From: Heterohyrax brucei
Taxonomy: Eukaryota > Chordata > Mammalia > Hyracoidea > Procaviidae
Direction: 5' to 3'
NCBI GenBank assembly: GCA_028571685.1
Contig: CM053141.1
Span: 74,447,833 to 74,511,832, forward strand
DNA length: 64,000 nt
Shown: positions 24,000-34,592 of the stretch, one piece after another
How positions within the stretch are numbered: the first letter of the stretch is position 1
How the letters are laid out: the number at the start of each line of letters is the position of its first letter
Notes under the pieces: generated by a model
Told to the model about the DNA's origin: nothing
Seen by the model: the letters and a program-made list of their open reading frames with translations, nothing else
Database searches by the model: none
Position numbers and translations under genes: made by a program

Positions 24000-25290
24000 A
24001 TTTTTGAGATTTTCTGCTGTGTACAGGGCATTCAGTCACCATTTTCTTCATTTATTGATTGTAAATTTTTTGGTTTCATCCTACTTTTTTGTTTTATTTC
24101 CTTATGTCAGAGTAGGGAGGCTGTGCATTCTTTGTTGTCTGCTCATCTGTGGTCACAATACTTTTGACCTCCTTGTCCAGTGGGCAGGCCCAGTCAGTCA
24201 GCTATGATTCAGCAGGCCAGGTGCAGCTGAAGGGGAGGGGATGGGATAGTTTGTTTGTGGCATGTACTAGAGCAGCAGGGCAAGCCAGGAATCAGTCCTG
24301 GACAGGTTCCAGTAGGCTAGGCCTGTGCTGGTCAAGGTGTGGTGTTCAGCATGTAGTAAAAGCAGGAGAAAAAAAAGTGGAAGGTTTGGCATTTGGAGCT
24401 AAAATGGATATGGGAGAGAGGAGAGAGAAACAGAAGCCAAATCAAAATCAAACCAAAACAAAAGAGTGGCAAGAGAATTTGCCATCAGAGTGGAGAATGA
24501 GGAACTAAGAAATTGAGACAAACAAACAAACAAACAAAAAACTAGTTAAAAATTTGGGGAAGCAAAACAAAATGAAAGGCCCCCTTTGCTGCTGCAAAGG
24601 CCCTGTGAAAGTGTTTACCAGGCTGTGCTGACTAGCCTCGCTCAAAAAGATATAGATGTCACACAGTGTCAGGCATTCAGGAGACAGGAAAAGAATGTAA
24701 GTACAGAGAGACAAGAATTTTGAAATGAAGAAAGACAGGAAGAGAGAGGAAAGACAGGAAGAGAGAAAGACAGAAGAGAGAGAGAGAAAAGAAAGAAACA
24801 GAAAAAGAAATGCCCAGGGATCCTGTTGATGTGGATGGGCAGACTGGGGATGTGGGTTCTAAGGCTGGCTAGTAGGGAATCCCAAGCCAAAAAGAGAAAA
24901 AGACAAAAGCAGACAAATCGACAAAACAAAACATGACACAGCAATACAAAACCAAAACCTCAAGGATGCTACCAGTGTGGCATCGCAGGCCACGGGAGTG
25001 GTTCCACAGCTGAGTTGGGCTTCATGGCCTTTCAAGGAGAGGCAAAGCTGGTACATGGAGCCAGGTGTGTGAGAGAAAAGAGGAAGAGGTGGTGGGAGGA
25101 ACAGAGGAAACAGACAGACAAACAGGGAAGAAGGCAACATCAGCTGCAGACAAATAGTTCTCAAGGAGCTGGCCACTTGGGTGGGGCTGCAAATCCAAGT
25201 GATTTGAGCCTAAGGAGTTTCTTCCTGGCCAGGAGATTACAGCTTTCAGGTAGAAGAGGAAGGGGAGGGATGGAGGGAAGGGTGAGGCCC
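24000..25290 (-). promoter_or_regulatory. L1-b 5' UTR (former internal promoter region)
   Basis: It lies upstream of ORF1 in L1 sense, is non-coding and more GC- and purine-rich than the rest of the element. It is assigned by position: L1 5' UTRs carry an internal promoter, but I see no individual promoter motif to point to. Confidence 0.5.
24722..24811 (+). repeat. Purine-rich low-complexity tract
   Basis: Imperfect repeats of gaaagacaggaagaga grading into (GA)n, lying inside the L1-b 5' UTR. Confidence 0.8.
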
Positions 25291-25300
25291 CAAGACCAAA

Positions 25301-25390
25301 ACCCAGTGCTGTGGAGTGGATTCCAGCTCATAATGACTCTATAGAGCACAGTAGAATGGCTCCATAGAGTGTCCAAGGACTGCCTAGTGG
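25301..25390 (-). mobile_element. AfroSINE fragment
   Basis: The tail and body only: 'gctcataatgactctataga' and 'agaatggctccatagagtg'. The tRNA head is missing. Confidence 0.7.
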
Positions 25391-25392
25391 AT

Positions 25393-25575
25393 ACAAGGGA
25401 GAGAAATTTGAGAACCTCATAGCACCAAGAAGCAGCACTGAGGGCAGAGCACTTGTAACTCATGAATGTATGTGTGGCTTACCAGACAGACAGTGACAAT
25501 AAAATTTCTCTTCATGAAGCCTTCCATTCATGGTATTTTCTGTTAGAGCAGTATCAGGTGGTTAAAACAGTACAG
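25393..25575 (+). mobile_element. MaLR LTR fragment, 3' part
   Basis: 'gagaacctcatagcaccaag', AATAAAATTTCTCTTC and 'ggtattttctgttagagcag' match, in sense, the 3' half of the LTR family seen at 419-928. Confidence 0.6.
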
Positions 25576-26464
25576 TTGCTACGACTATCTAGTTCAAAAT
25601 GTGATTTCTTTCACCAGATATGTGTAAAACAAAGCTAAGTTTCTCCCCAGATCAATAAAGCTCAGAGGATTTGGTGCAAGATTTTATTCACTTTCATTTA
25701 TTTCTTCAACCAACAAGTTGATATTTACTTAGCCCCTCTGAAGTGCTGGCCTCTTTGCAGGTCAGATTTGTATTTAGATAGCACATAGGTCATGAGTCGG
25801 GATAACTGTTGGGACAGTTACCATCTTGGAGGCAGAGCATTGGTTTGGAGGTTGCTGCAGATGATGGTCTAGACTGAGAGTTGACAGAGAGGAGGAGATA
25901 GAGTGATGATGTGTCTGTTGCCTCCTTTAGTGAGTCCTGCCGCCACACAGTTAGGGCTGTTTGTCCAGCCACTGCTGGCAGGCTTGGAGAGGAAATGCTC
26001 TCTGTCATCTGAAATGGACTCACCTTCAAAGGAGATGTCAGAAGCAGATAAAGAATCACACTCAGGCCAAATATCAGCAATAACTTCTGTTTTTCCAGAG
26101 CACGTTATGCTGACTGTCAGTTCCAGAGGCACAGTGACTGACTGGCTAAATTTGTCTGACACTGTATCCTTCAGCTCAGGGGCGGACATATGAAGATAAC
26201 AAAAGTTGAAAAGTCAAACTACTGCTGTTGAATAGTTTGAGCAGATAAATACCAATGTCAGTGGAATAGAAGGAGTTGCTGACAACACAGGAAGATTTTC
26301 CTTTGGTTGTTTGCTTTTTGAAGATCTTAGGATATCCCTCCATTTCCAAGAGAGGCTTGGAAATTGCAGAAGTACAGCAATGGTATAATGCCAACCTTTT
26401 GGGTTATTCTGTATACCAGAAAGAATTTTTGGTGGGATTGCTGGATGAAGTTGTCTTATGTATA
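25576..26464. other. Unassigned, with overlapping open frames
   Basis: Three overlapping frames of 96-106 residues are open between 25790 and 26193 (both strands), and a 72-residue frame lies at 26176-26394 on the minus strand. The predicted peptides are serine-rich and match no family I know. 25690-25760 may be a degraded L2 end. An ancient repeat is as likely as a gene fragment. Confidence 0.35.
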
Positions 26465-26822
26465 GTGAGATTTGTTGTTGGTGTTGTTAGCTGCTATCAG
26501 GTTAGCCCCCAGTTTATGATGACCTTATGTACAACAGAAGAAAATGCGGCCTGGTCCTGCACCATCCTTATGATTAATTGAGAATTGGACTGTTGTGAAT
26601 CACAGTGTTTTATTTGGCTGATTTTCAGAAGTAGATCACCAAGCCTTTCTTTCTAGTCTGTCTTAGTCTGGAAGCTCCACTGAAATCTGTTCGGCATCAT
26701 GCAACATGCAAGCCTCCGCTGACAGACAGGTGGGGCTTCACTTGAGGTACATTCGCTGGGAATTGAACCTAGATCTCCTGTATGGAAGGCAAGAATTCTG
26801 CCACAGAACTACCATCACGCTA
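26465..26822 (-). mobile_element. Long SINE: tRNA-Gly-like head, RTE 5' segment, RTE 3' end
   Basis: In minus-strand sense the head resembles tRNA-Gly, with a perfect B box (ggttcaattcc, complement of 26759-26769) and 'gcagaattcttgccttcca'. Next comes 'ttccagactaagacag' plus 'gatctacttctgaaaa', both present in the RTE 5' region (12215-12270). It ends with the RTE 3' terminal sequence (gtgcaggacca, then ctaacaacaccaacaac). It is about 360 bp and encodes no protein, so it would have depended on RTE proteins. Confidence 0.8.
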
Positions 26823-26835
26823 ATCTAGGAGGATT

Positions 26836-26995
26836 GTGTTGTTGTTAGGTCCTGTCGAGTTAGTTCCGACTCATAGCGAATCACTGCCTGGTCTTGTGCC
26901 ATGTCCATAATCATTTTTATGCTTAAGCCCATTGTTGCAGCCACTTTGTCTATCTGTCTCTTCAAGGATCTTTCTCTGTTTTGCTGACCCTCCAC
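26836..26995 (-). mobile_element. RTE-C, 3' terminal segment
   Basis: 'gttgttgttaggtcctgtcg' through 'tttgctgaccctc' is the antisense of the last roughly 200 bp of the RTE. It ends abruptly at an inversion junction with the next segment. Confidence 0.85.
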
Positions 26996-27520
26996 AGCAA
27001 CACAGATCATCAACTGCTTGCAAACGAATTCAAACTGAAACGGAAGAAAATTAGAATGAGTCCACAAGAGCCAAAGTATGACTTTGAGTATACCCCTCCT
27101 GCGTTTAAAGACCATCTCAAGAACAGATTTGATGTATTCACCACTAATGACTGAAGACAAGATGACTTGTGGAATGACTTCAAAAATACCATCCATGAAG
27201 AGAACAAGGGGTCATTAAAAAGACAGGAAAGAAAGAAAAGACCAAATTGAATGTCAGAAGAGACTCTGAAATTTTCTCTCAAATGTCTAGCAACTAAAGC
27301 AAAAGGAAACAACAGTGAAGTAAAAGACCTAAACAGACAATTTCAAAAGGCAGCTTGAGAAGACAAAATAAAGTATTAGTATAACACGCAAAACGCTGGA
27401 AATGGGAAACCAAAGGGAAGAACACGTTCTACATTTCTCAAACTGAAAGCACTGAAGAAAAAAATTCAAGCCTCGAGTTCTAATGGTGAAGGATTCAGTC
27501 TATAGGGAAAATAGGAGGAT
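26996..27520 (+). mobile_element. RTE-C, inverted internal segment
   Basis: It matches the middle of the RTE ORF in the opposite orientation ('gatcatcaactgcttgc', then 'aaagacaggaaagaaag'; equivalent to about 13165-13665 of RTE-B). With the 3' segment at 26836-26995 it forms a 5'-inverted insertion of the kind produced by twin priming. Confidence 0.85.
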
Positions 27521-27723
27521 TAGGTTACAGCTTATTTGTGTGTTAGGGTACACAATAGTCTCAAAACTAATGTCTGATATACCATTATTAGCAAACTTAC
27601 TATTTGGAGGTTATATTCCTTCTAGTTAAAATATAAATGAAGGTACTATATAAGTCTGCTGTCAGTTATCAACATTTGGTCAAGGATTAGTTTCTGAGAA
27701 ACTGGCTGAATAAATAATACCCA

Positions 27724-27884
27724 AAAGAAAACCTACTGCTGTTGAATCAACTCCAACACATAGCTGCCCAATAGGACAGAGTAGAACTACCCCATACAAT
27801 TTCCAAGGAGCACCTGGGGTATTCAAAATGATGACCTTTTGATCAGCAGCCATAGTTGTAAACCACTATGCCACCAGAGTTTCC
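27724..27884 (-). mobile_element. AfroSINE (short form)
   Basis: 'aggacagagtagaactaccc', 'ccaaggagcacctggggta' and 'taaaccactatgccaccaga': a nearly complete minus-strand copy. Confidence 0.85.
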
Positions 27885-28052
27885 ATTAAGTGGTACAGGA
27901 GAGGATGATAAAGAAGGTGAGATTTATAGCATGGCCACTGATGGACAGAGAAGTCTATGGAAAAGCAGGGGCTGGGGGGGGGCAGGAGAGAAGGATGAGA
28001 TGGAGGATGGGATGGACAGGGAGTTCTGAACCACGGGGTAGAGGGCTAGGCC

Positions 28053-28210
28053 AAGCCCACTGCTGTCAAGTCAATTCTAACTCATAGCGACGCTATAGAC
28101 AGAATAGAACTGTTCCATAGAGTTTCCAAGGAGCACCTGGTGGACTTGAACTGCCAACCTTTTGGTTAGCAGATATAACACTTAACCACTATGTCACCAG
28201 GGTTTCCAGG
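28053..28210 (-). mobile_element. AfroSINE (short form)
   Basis: 'actcatagcgacgctata', 'gttccatagagtttccaagg' and 'aacacttaaccactatgtca': a complete minus-strand copy with a clear tRNA-like head. Confidence 0.9.
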
Positions 28211-28331
28211 GGGATGGGCAGGGATCCTGAAAAGATGGAGAGGGGTTCCTGAAAAGAGGTAAGGAAAGGATCTAAGGCAAATTCTTCTTCCTGTCTAATG
28301 TGGTTAGGGAGTAGGTTGCCTCAGGAGTTCC

Positions 28332-28502
28332 AGGATGGAGCACATGGTTAAGTGCTCGACTCCTAACCCAAAAGTTGATGGTTCGAACCCAACCAGAGGT
28401 CACAGCCTTAAAAATCCTATGGAGTACATTTACACTCTGTGTACATGGGGTTCTTACCATGAGGTGGAATCAGCTTGACAACAATTGGTTTGGCTTGTTT
28501 TT
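28332..28502 (+). mobile_element. AfroSINE with perfect B box
   Basis: The head 'aagtgctcgactcctaac' is followed by ggttcgaaccc (28380-28390), an exact RNA polymerase III B box. The body carries the variant 'acactctgtgtacatggggtt' and the tail ends 'ttggtttggcttgttttt'. Confidence 0.88.
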
Positions 28503-29127
28503 AGGCTGGCTCAGCTTCAGCAAAGTTAAATATGCATCAAAGGGAGAAGGCAAAAGCTTCATGTATGTTTTCACACTGCTGTCTCTATGGCAAATATTTC
28601 ATAGAGATCTCCTACAGGCATCTTGTTTACTTGGCTGGCTTGCAATGCCCTTAGAGATCTTTGGATAGTGAAGTAATTAAGAACTGCATTGTAAGGACAA
28701 ACTTAATATTCCTGAGGCACCATGCAATCTCAGAGATGTTCATTTTATTTGAGAAGCTACATGAAGAATTCTGTCATATCTTGGTGCAGCCTAGCCATGC
28801 TGTGACTAAGGATTGTGATTGTTAACTGTTCTTGAAGAACTGAATACTTAGCCAATTACTTTTTATGACTTGGTATTACAGTGTTATTTGATGTGTGTAA
28901 ACACCATGTGTTTGGAGAAAGAGAGTTTTTTTTTCCTTTAACAAAGGGCTCTTTCATGGCAGTGGTGACAAAGTGGCAAGCAATCAGTAGGTGCTGCAGA
29001 GAGAGGCAACCCTGGCTTTTATTTTTGAAATATTGTCCCTTTTACATCATGATTAGAAAACTGCACAGATTTTTGACCAGTATTTAAATATATGTCTGCC
29101 ATGCTAAGTTGTGTGCTATACATGGCA
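28503..29127. other. Unassigned sequence
   Basis: Low-complexity T runs and short open frames only. I see no repeat family or gene. Confidence 0.45.
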
Positions 29128-29226
29128 CAAATCCATCCATTTATCCATCTATCCATCCATCCATCCATCCACCCACCCTCCTACCCACACATCCACCTAC
29201 CTACCCACCCATTCATGCATCCACCC
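29128..29226 (+). repeat. (ATCC)n microsatellite, imperfect
   Basis: Tandem atcc units degrade into accc/tacc variants. It abuts the 3' end of an L2, whose tetranucleotide tail probably seeded it. Confidence 0.9.
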
Positions 29227-29560
29227 AGTACCTACTCAGTGAGCCTATTGTTATTCAGTGTTTGTGCTAGGTATTTGGGGTATAGGGAGGAGCAAGCACA
29301 GCTCCAGCCTTAGCCCTTATTAGCCTTATCATTAGTGTGGGAAAACAGATGTTAATCAAATAACCACAAAGTAAATAGTTTCAAATTATGTTAACTACTA
29401 AGAAAAATAGGTACATAGTTGTATGAAAGCATATAATAAGGGAAAAGATGTTTACACTGAGATCCGAAGAAAGAATAGCAGTTAACCAGGTCAAGAGGTG
29501 CTTGGGAAGGTGGGGGAGTTAGGTAGAGAACATTTCTGACATAATGTAGTGTAAGAAAAT
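29225..29560 (-). mobile_element. L2 LINE 3' region
   Basis: 'agtacctactcagtgagcc', 'tgtgctaggtatttggggta' and 'gaggagcaagcacagctcc' follow the antisense L2 3' consensus. It is non-coding and diverged. Confidence 0.55.
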
Positions 29561-30607
29561 GAAAGACCACTATTCCCAGAGAGGAATTCTTTGTATATGA
29601 CTTTGTCCTTGTCATTGAACTTGATTGTGTTTTTGCATTTTTATCTGAAAAATGAAGCTTTTGATACTGGCTCCCTATCATGATAAATAGCAACTGTCCC
29701 ATAATTAATGAAAAATTGAGCAGTCCTTTTGAATTCTGATATGAAAGGTGCTGTAATGGCATAAACCCTGCCAAAAGCTACATCCAAAGGAAAAGAAATT
29801 AATAACTTGGCACTATCCTCAGCTTTAAGCACACAAGTAGATAATAAAAGCCCTCTAATTATGTTTTGCTTTGTGATGGAATCGCAATTGAATTTTCTAC
29901 CAATCGGAACTCAATTCCCCTAAAATAGAATTGTGAGCTTCTTCTGCTAGTCCCCATCTGACTGGACTAGATGAGTCCTCAGGTCCAGGCTGGTTAAATC
30001 CATTACATTTTAGCATGCAAATGAAGATTTTCCTCTTTAGAAGATAATAGCTCACAATACCCAAACAATTCACCCCTATTACATTGTTTAAAAAGAATCA
30101 GCTTTATTTGCAGGCTGGGGTTTATCTGAACAGAGTGTCTAGCCACACACACACAATGCATAATGAGCTAATTTGATTTTGCCCAGAATCCATTTGGAAG
30201 GCAGGTCAGAAGGCCTGCCTATCAGAAGCAAGGAGGGGACTCGGGTTCTCCCCACCCACTCCCGCGGACTTCAGAGTGTTTGTTACACACAGTTTAGGGC
30301 CTAGCTGATTTTGAACCCTGTGAGGACGGAGCATGAAGGCACCCCAGGGCAAATGACCATTTCAGTGTAGACACAGGACCACATCTCATCAAGAAGCAGC
30401 CTCTGGGATGGAAGAGGCTGAATTCAGTAGTCAGAACCTCACATTGCTCTTTGTGGTTGAGGCCAGTGAGATTTGCCGTGGTGACTGAAATGATTTCAGT
30501 CTCATTCCCCTTTCTTCTGCGGGAGCGATCAGACAGTGCAGCAAGCTCCCTCAGCAGGAAACTCTTCATTCCCCAGCTGGATTTTATTAACCCGTGAGAA
30601 GCAGAAG
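29561..30607. other. Repeat-free stretch, candidate conserved non-coding element at 29860-30200
   Basis: No repeat signature is visible. 29860-30200 is rich in homeodomain-type cores (taattatg, ataatgagctaattt) and contains an exact octamer motif atgcaaat at 30018-30025. An open minus frame of 91 residues at 30294-30569 is unrecognised. Regulatory function is only a guess. Confidence 0.35.
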
Positions 30608-30786
30608 GAGCCCTGGCGGAGCAGCAGTGGTTAAGTGCTGGGCTGCTAACCCACCCCGTGGTTCTGCTGGAGAAAAATGTGGTAGTCAGCTTCTGTAATG
30701 ATTACAGCCTTTGAAACCCTATGAAGCAGTTCTATTCTGTCCTCTGGGGTCACTGTGAGTTGGAATCAACGAGACAGCAGTGTGTA
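30608..30786 (+). mobile_element. AfroSINE (long-body form)
   Basis: 'ggttaagtgctgggctgcta', 'gtcagcttctgtaatgatta', 'gaagcagttctattctgtcc' and 'gtgagttggaatcaacgag'. It is essentially complete. Confidence 0.88.
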
Positions 30787-31419
30787 TGGGAGAGACAAAG
30801 CTCTGAGTCTGGCCTTCTCTGCCCACTGGAGGCTGGTGACTGATCTACCACCCTGGCGTGTGTGCTTGCCTCTGCCAAGAGATCTGGGGGCCGAGACTTC
30901 AACCTTTAGCATCTCAGTCTCCTAGTCAATTAACTCTGGGAGCTGTTGGCCCAGTAAATCAAAGGACAGGAAACACGCTAAAATTAGATGTGAAAGGAGG
31001 ATAAAACCACAGCTCTTTTGAACTGAGAGACACTCATTAACCTAAGACAATAGCACAAGGTATGTGATTCTTTGATTTTTGTTTTTTCCTAAGGAACTTT
31101 GTGTTACAGTTTCTATCAGATAGTGGTAGAGACAGAGATTTGTGGACTATAGTTTTTTGACTGGAATATTGGGAAATGAGAAACCATCCTATAGGTTGCT
31201 GTGGCTTCAACTAATTTTTGAGTGATTATGGCACTGAATGACGTCTGTGAAATTAAGCTCAGAGGCTATATCAATATTTCTCATTCACTATGGACTACTG
31301 ATTACATATTTGTGGACATCTTTCTGCAACTTACGTAACTGGGAGAACTGACTTCTGCTTTGTGTTTAGAGAAAAACAAGAATATCTAGGCAGGAAATCT
31401 TTCCATCCTCCCATTGCAC
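30787..31419. other. Repeat-free stretch
   Basis: No repeat recognised. It contains short motifs such as aaaccacag and tctttgat that are common in enhancers, but nothing decisive. Confidence 0.35.
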
Positions 31420-31665
31420 AGTGGTTAGAGTGTTAGCTCTGAGTCATACAGATGTGTCTTCAAATCCTGATGGCGTCTTCATCCTGGCTGGCTATATGAG
31501 TTCAATGGACTCACTTATCTTCTCTAATTCTCAAGTTCCTTACCTATAGAAAGAGGATAGTAAGACTTGTTTTGAGAAACAAGTAATATAATAAATTTGA
31601 AATGTTTTTCTTGTACCTGTCATGTAATAAATACTCTATAGAGTTATATTATTATTATCATCATT
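31420..31665 (+). mobile_element. MIR SINE
   Basis: 'cacagtggttagagtgttag', 'cttcaaatcctgatggc' and the CORE-like 'ttcaatggactcacttatc...ttccttacctatagaaag' follow the MIR consensus from its tRNA head to its AT-rich tail. Confidence 0.75.
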
Positions 31666-31965
31666 CGGCCAACATATATTAAATACCTCAGACCTGACTT
31701 GAAGGCAATGATTTTTTTTTGGTTCCTATGTATTATGCATTGTGGAAGATACTAAGAAGAATTAATAGTAGTTGTAAAGCTAAAATACAGGAATGTGAAA
31801 AAGAAATATGAGTGTAACTTATTAATAACAATGAGGTTGTAGGCAAAATATAATCAGGACTTTATGAACAGAACAGATGAAAAGTATTACGAGTTCAGAG
31901 TCCACTGAATCCCCAAGTAGTTCGAAAAGGTTTCACGGAGGAGGTAGGCATTGGACTGCAGTGGT
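31666..31965 (-). mobile_element. L2 LINE fragment
   Basis: Antisense L2 features: 'aacatatattaaatacctca', 'cattgtggaagatactaag', 'aaaggtttcacggaggaggt'. Confidence 0.45.
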
Positions 31966-32261
31966 ATGGGGTTTAGGGTTAGGATCTTACTCGTCACATT
32001 TTCCAGACCCATGAATATCCTGGTCACACAGGCCAGATTAGAGACAGGTCATGGGGCCCGAGGTTCCCAAGGAGATGGCCTTCCCAGGTTATTATCAACC
32101 CAACCCAACTGTCAGCTACATAAAATGTAGTTTCTCCTCCAGGAAAACCTTGTGCACACTTCTAGATGATACAGTCTTACTTTTGTTGCAGTTCTTGTGC
32201 TGAGGGAGACATAAATCTCTCCCTAGTTTTTCATTCATTCAGACCACACTTTATTGGTTGT

Positions 32262-34592
32262 CTAATATGTACTCCTTGGAAGGCAAAAGTTGAAAACAGA
32301 GAGTAAATATTGGTGGCTGGAAAACTTGACTTTCACGGTAGAAATAATGCTGGAGATGTGACAGAATTTTGGAAGACCAATAACTTCTTTGCAAACACTT
32401 TTTTTCAGCAACATAGACAGTGGCTTACCTACATACCTTGTTAAGTATAGTACACAGGAATCAAATTGACTGTATCTGTGGAAAGAGATGCTGGGAAAAC
32501 TTAATATCATCAGTTAGAACAAGGTCAGGGACTGACTGCAGATCAGACCATCAGTTACTTGTATGCAAGTTCAAGTTGAAACTGAAGAAAATTAGAACAA
32601 GTTGATGGGAGCCAAAGTATGACCTTGAATATATTCCACCCGAGTTTAGAGACCGTCTCAAGAATGTATTTGACCCCTTGAACACTAATGACCAAAGTCC
32701 AGACAGGTTGTAGAATGACATCAAGGACATCATACACAAAAAAAGTAGGAGGATATTAAAAAGACAGGACAAGAAGACAACACCAGAATGAAATTTGCTC
32801 TTGAAAGCAAAAGAAAGAAGTGATGAAGTAAAAGAGCTGAACAAAAATGACTTGAGAAGACAAGGTTTTATGATGACATGTGCAAAGACCTGGAGATAAA
32901 AAAACCAAAAAGAAAGAACATTCAGTATTTCTTAAGCTGAAAAAATTCAAGCCTTCTGTTGTAATGTTGAAGAATTCCAGAAGGAAAATATTAGATGATG
33001 TACAAAGCATCATAAGAAGATGGAAAGAATGCACAGAGTCTACCAGAAAGAATCATTTGACTGACTTTCATGCACATCAGGAGATAGCATGTGATCAAGA
33101 ACCAATGGTACTGAAGGAAGAGGTCCAAGCTGCACTGAAGGCATTAGCAAAAAAAATGAGGCTCCAGAAATTGACAGAATACCATTTGAAAGGTTTCAAC
33201 AAATGAATGCAGTTGCTGGAAATGCTCACTTGTCTATGCCAAGAAATTTGGAAGAGTGCTGCCTGGACAACTGACCTGAAGAGGTCTGTATTTGTACTCA
33301 TTCCAGAGAAAGGTGTTCCAACTGAATGCAGACATTATTGAATATTATTATTAATATTTCACACAAGTAAAATTTTGCTAAAGATCATTCAGAAGTGGTT
33401 GCAGCAGTACATTGACAGGGAAGTGCCAGAAATTCAGGTCAGATTCAGAAGAGGATGTAGAACAAAGGATATCATTGGTGCTTCAGATAGGACATGGCTG
33501 AAAGCAGAGACTACTAGAAAGATGGTTACCCGTGTTTTATTGACCATGGAAAAGCATTCAACTGAATGGGAAAGCATTCCCTAGAATGGGAACTTCAGAA
33601 CATTTACTTGTGCTCATGAGGAAACTTTATATAGGCCAAAAGGCAATTCATTGGATAGACAAGGGAATATTGCATGGTTTAAAGCTAAGAAAAGGTGCAT
33701 CAGGGTGGTATCCTTTCACCATATTTATTCAATTGACATGCTGAGCAAATAATCAGAGAAGCTGGACTATATGAAGAAGAACACAACATCAGAATTGGAA
33801 GATTCAGTAACAGTCTGTGATATGCAGATGATACGACTTTGCTTGCTGAAAGTGTAGAAGACTGGAAGCACTTACTAATGGAGATCAAAGATCACAGCCT
33901 TCAGTATGGATCATGCCTCAACATAAGGAAAACAAAAATCCTCACAACGGAACCAATAAGCAACATGATGATAAATGGAGAAAGTACTGAAGTTGTCAAG
34001 GATTTCATTTTACTTGGATCCACAATGAATGCCCATGGAAACAGTGGTCCAGAAGTCAAATGAGGTGTTACTCTGCACAAATTGGCTGCATAACACCTCT
34101 TTCAGATGTTAAAAAATGAAGTTGTCACTTTAAGGACTAAGGTACACCTGACCCAAGCTGGGGTGTTTTTTGTAACCTCATATATCTGTGAAACCTGGAC
34201 AAAGAATAAGGAAGACCAAGAAAGAATGGATGTCTTTGAATTATGATGTTGGTAAGAATATTGAATACACCATGGACTACCAGTAAAATGAACAAACTGG
34301 TCTTGAAGTACAGCAAGAAGACTTGTTAGAAGCAAGAATGACAAGATTACATCTCATGTAATTTGGACACGTTGTTGGGAGGGATCAGTCCCTGGAGAAG
34401 GACACCATGCTTGGTGAAGCAGAAGGTCAGTGAAGAAGAGAAGACCATCAGTGAGATGGTTGACAGAGGCTGCAACAATGGGCTCAGGGGTAACAATGAT
34501 TGCAAGGGTGGTGAAGGACTGGGGAGTATTTCCTTCTGCTGTACATAGGGTTACTAGGAAGTCAAACCAACGTGAGGGTACCAAACAATATA
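32262..34592 (+). mobile_element. RTE-D: 5'-truncated RTE LINE, about 2.3 kb
   Basis: It starts inside the endonuclease domain and extends to the RTE 3' end ('ctgctgtacatagggttact'). It corresponds to about 12885-15341 of RTE-B with many indels. Confidence 0.88.
32400..34560 (+). pseudogene. RTE-D ORF remnant
   Basis: Pieces in order: end of endonuclease (HQLLVCKFKLKLKKI, 32420-32605), linker (EEVQAALKALAKKMR, 32880-33206), RT entry (IIQKWLQQYIDREVPEIQ, 33375-33584) and the RT active site, intact as YADD at 33821-33832. After that come EDWKHLLMEIKDHSLQY and KTKILTTEP (33839-34063), then a C-terminal piece near 34363. At least six frame changes or stops separate them, so no product is expected. 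Confidence 0.85.

Larger units (their letters stand above)
15498..25290 (-). mobile_element. L1-b: long, old afrotherian L1 interrupted by L1-c
   Basis: The 3' end lies at 15498 (T run, then 'attatgattgaatgaag'); the 5' part extends to about 25290. Without L1-c (18166-21275) it is about 6.7 kb, the size of a nearly full-length L1. Order in sense: 5' UTR (about 24000-25290), ORF1 (about 22990-23730), spacer, ORF2 (22544 downwards), 3' UTR. An internal deletion near 16340 joins 3' UTR sequence directly to ORF2, removing the ORF2 C-terminus. Many stops and frameshifts show it is old. Confidence 0.82.

Noticed and set aside
24505-24944. Minus-strand open frames rich in Phe/Leu/Ser
   Set aside because: They are translations of the complement of the purine-rich L1-b 5' UTR, not membrane proteins.
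26759-26822. A functional tRNA-Gly gene
   Set aside because: The cloverleaf is imperfect and continuous with SINE body sequence; it is the SINE head.
29092-29313. Open frame with a His/Pro-rich repeat peptide
   Set aside because: It is translated from the (ATCC)n microsatellite and is not a gene.
29391-29774. 127-residue open frame (-)
   Set aside because: It overlaps an L2 remnant and adjacent AT-rich DNA, and its peptide resembles no family.
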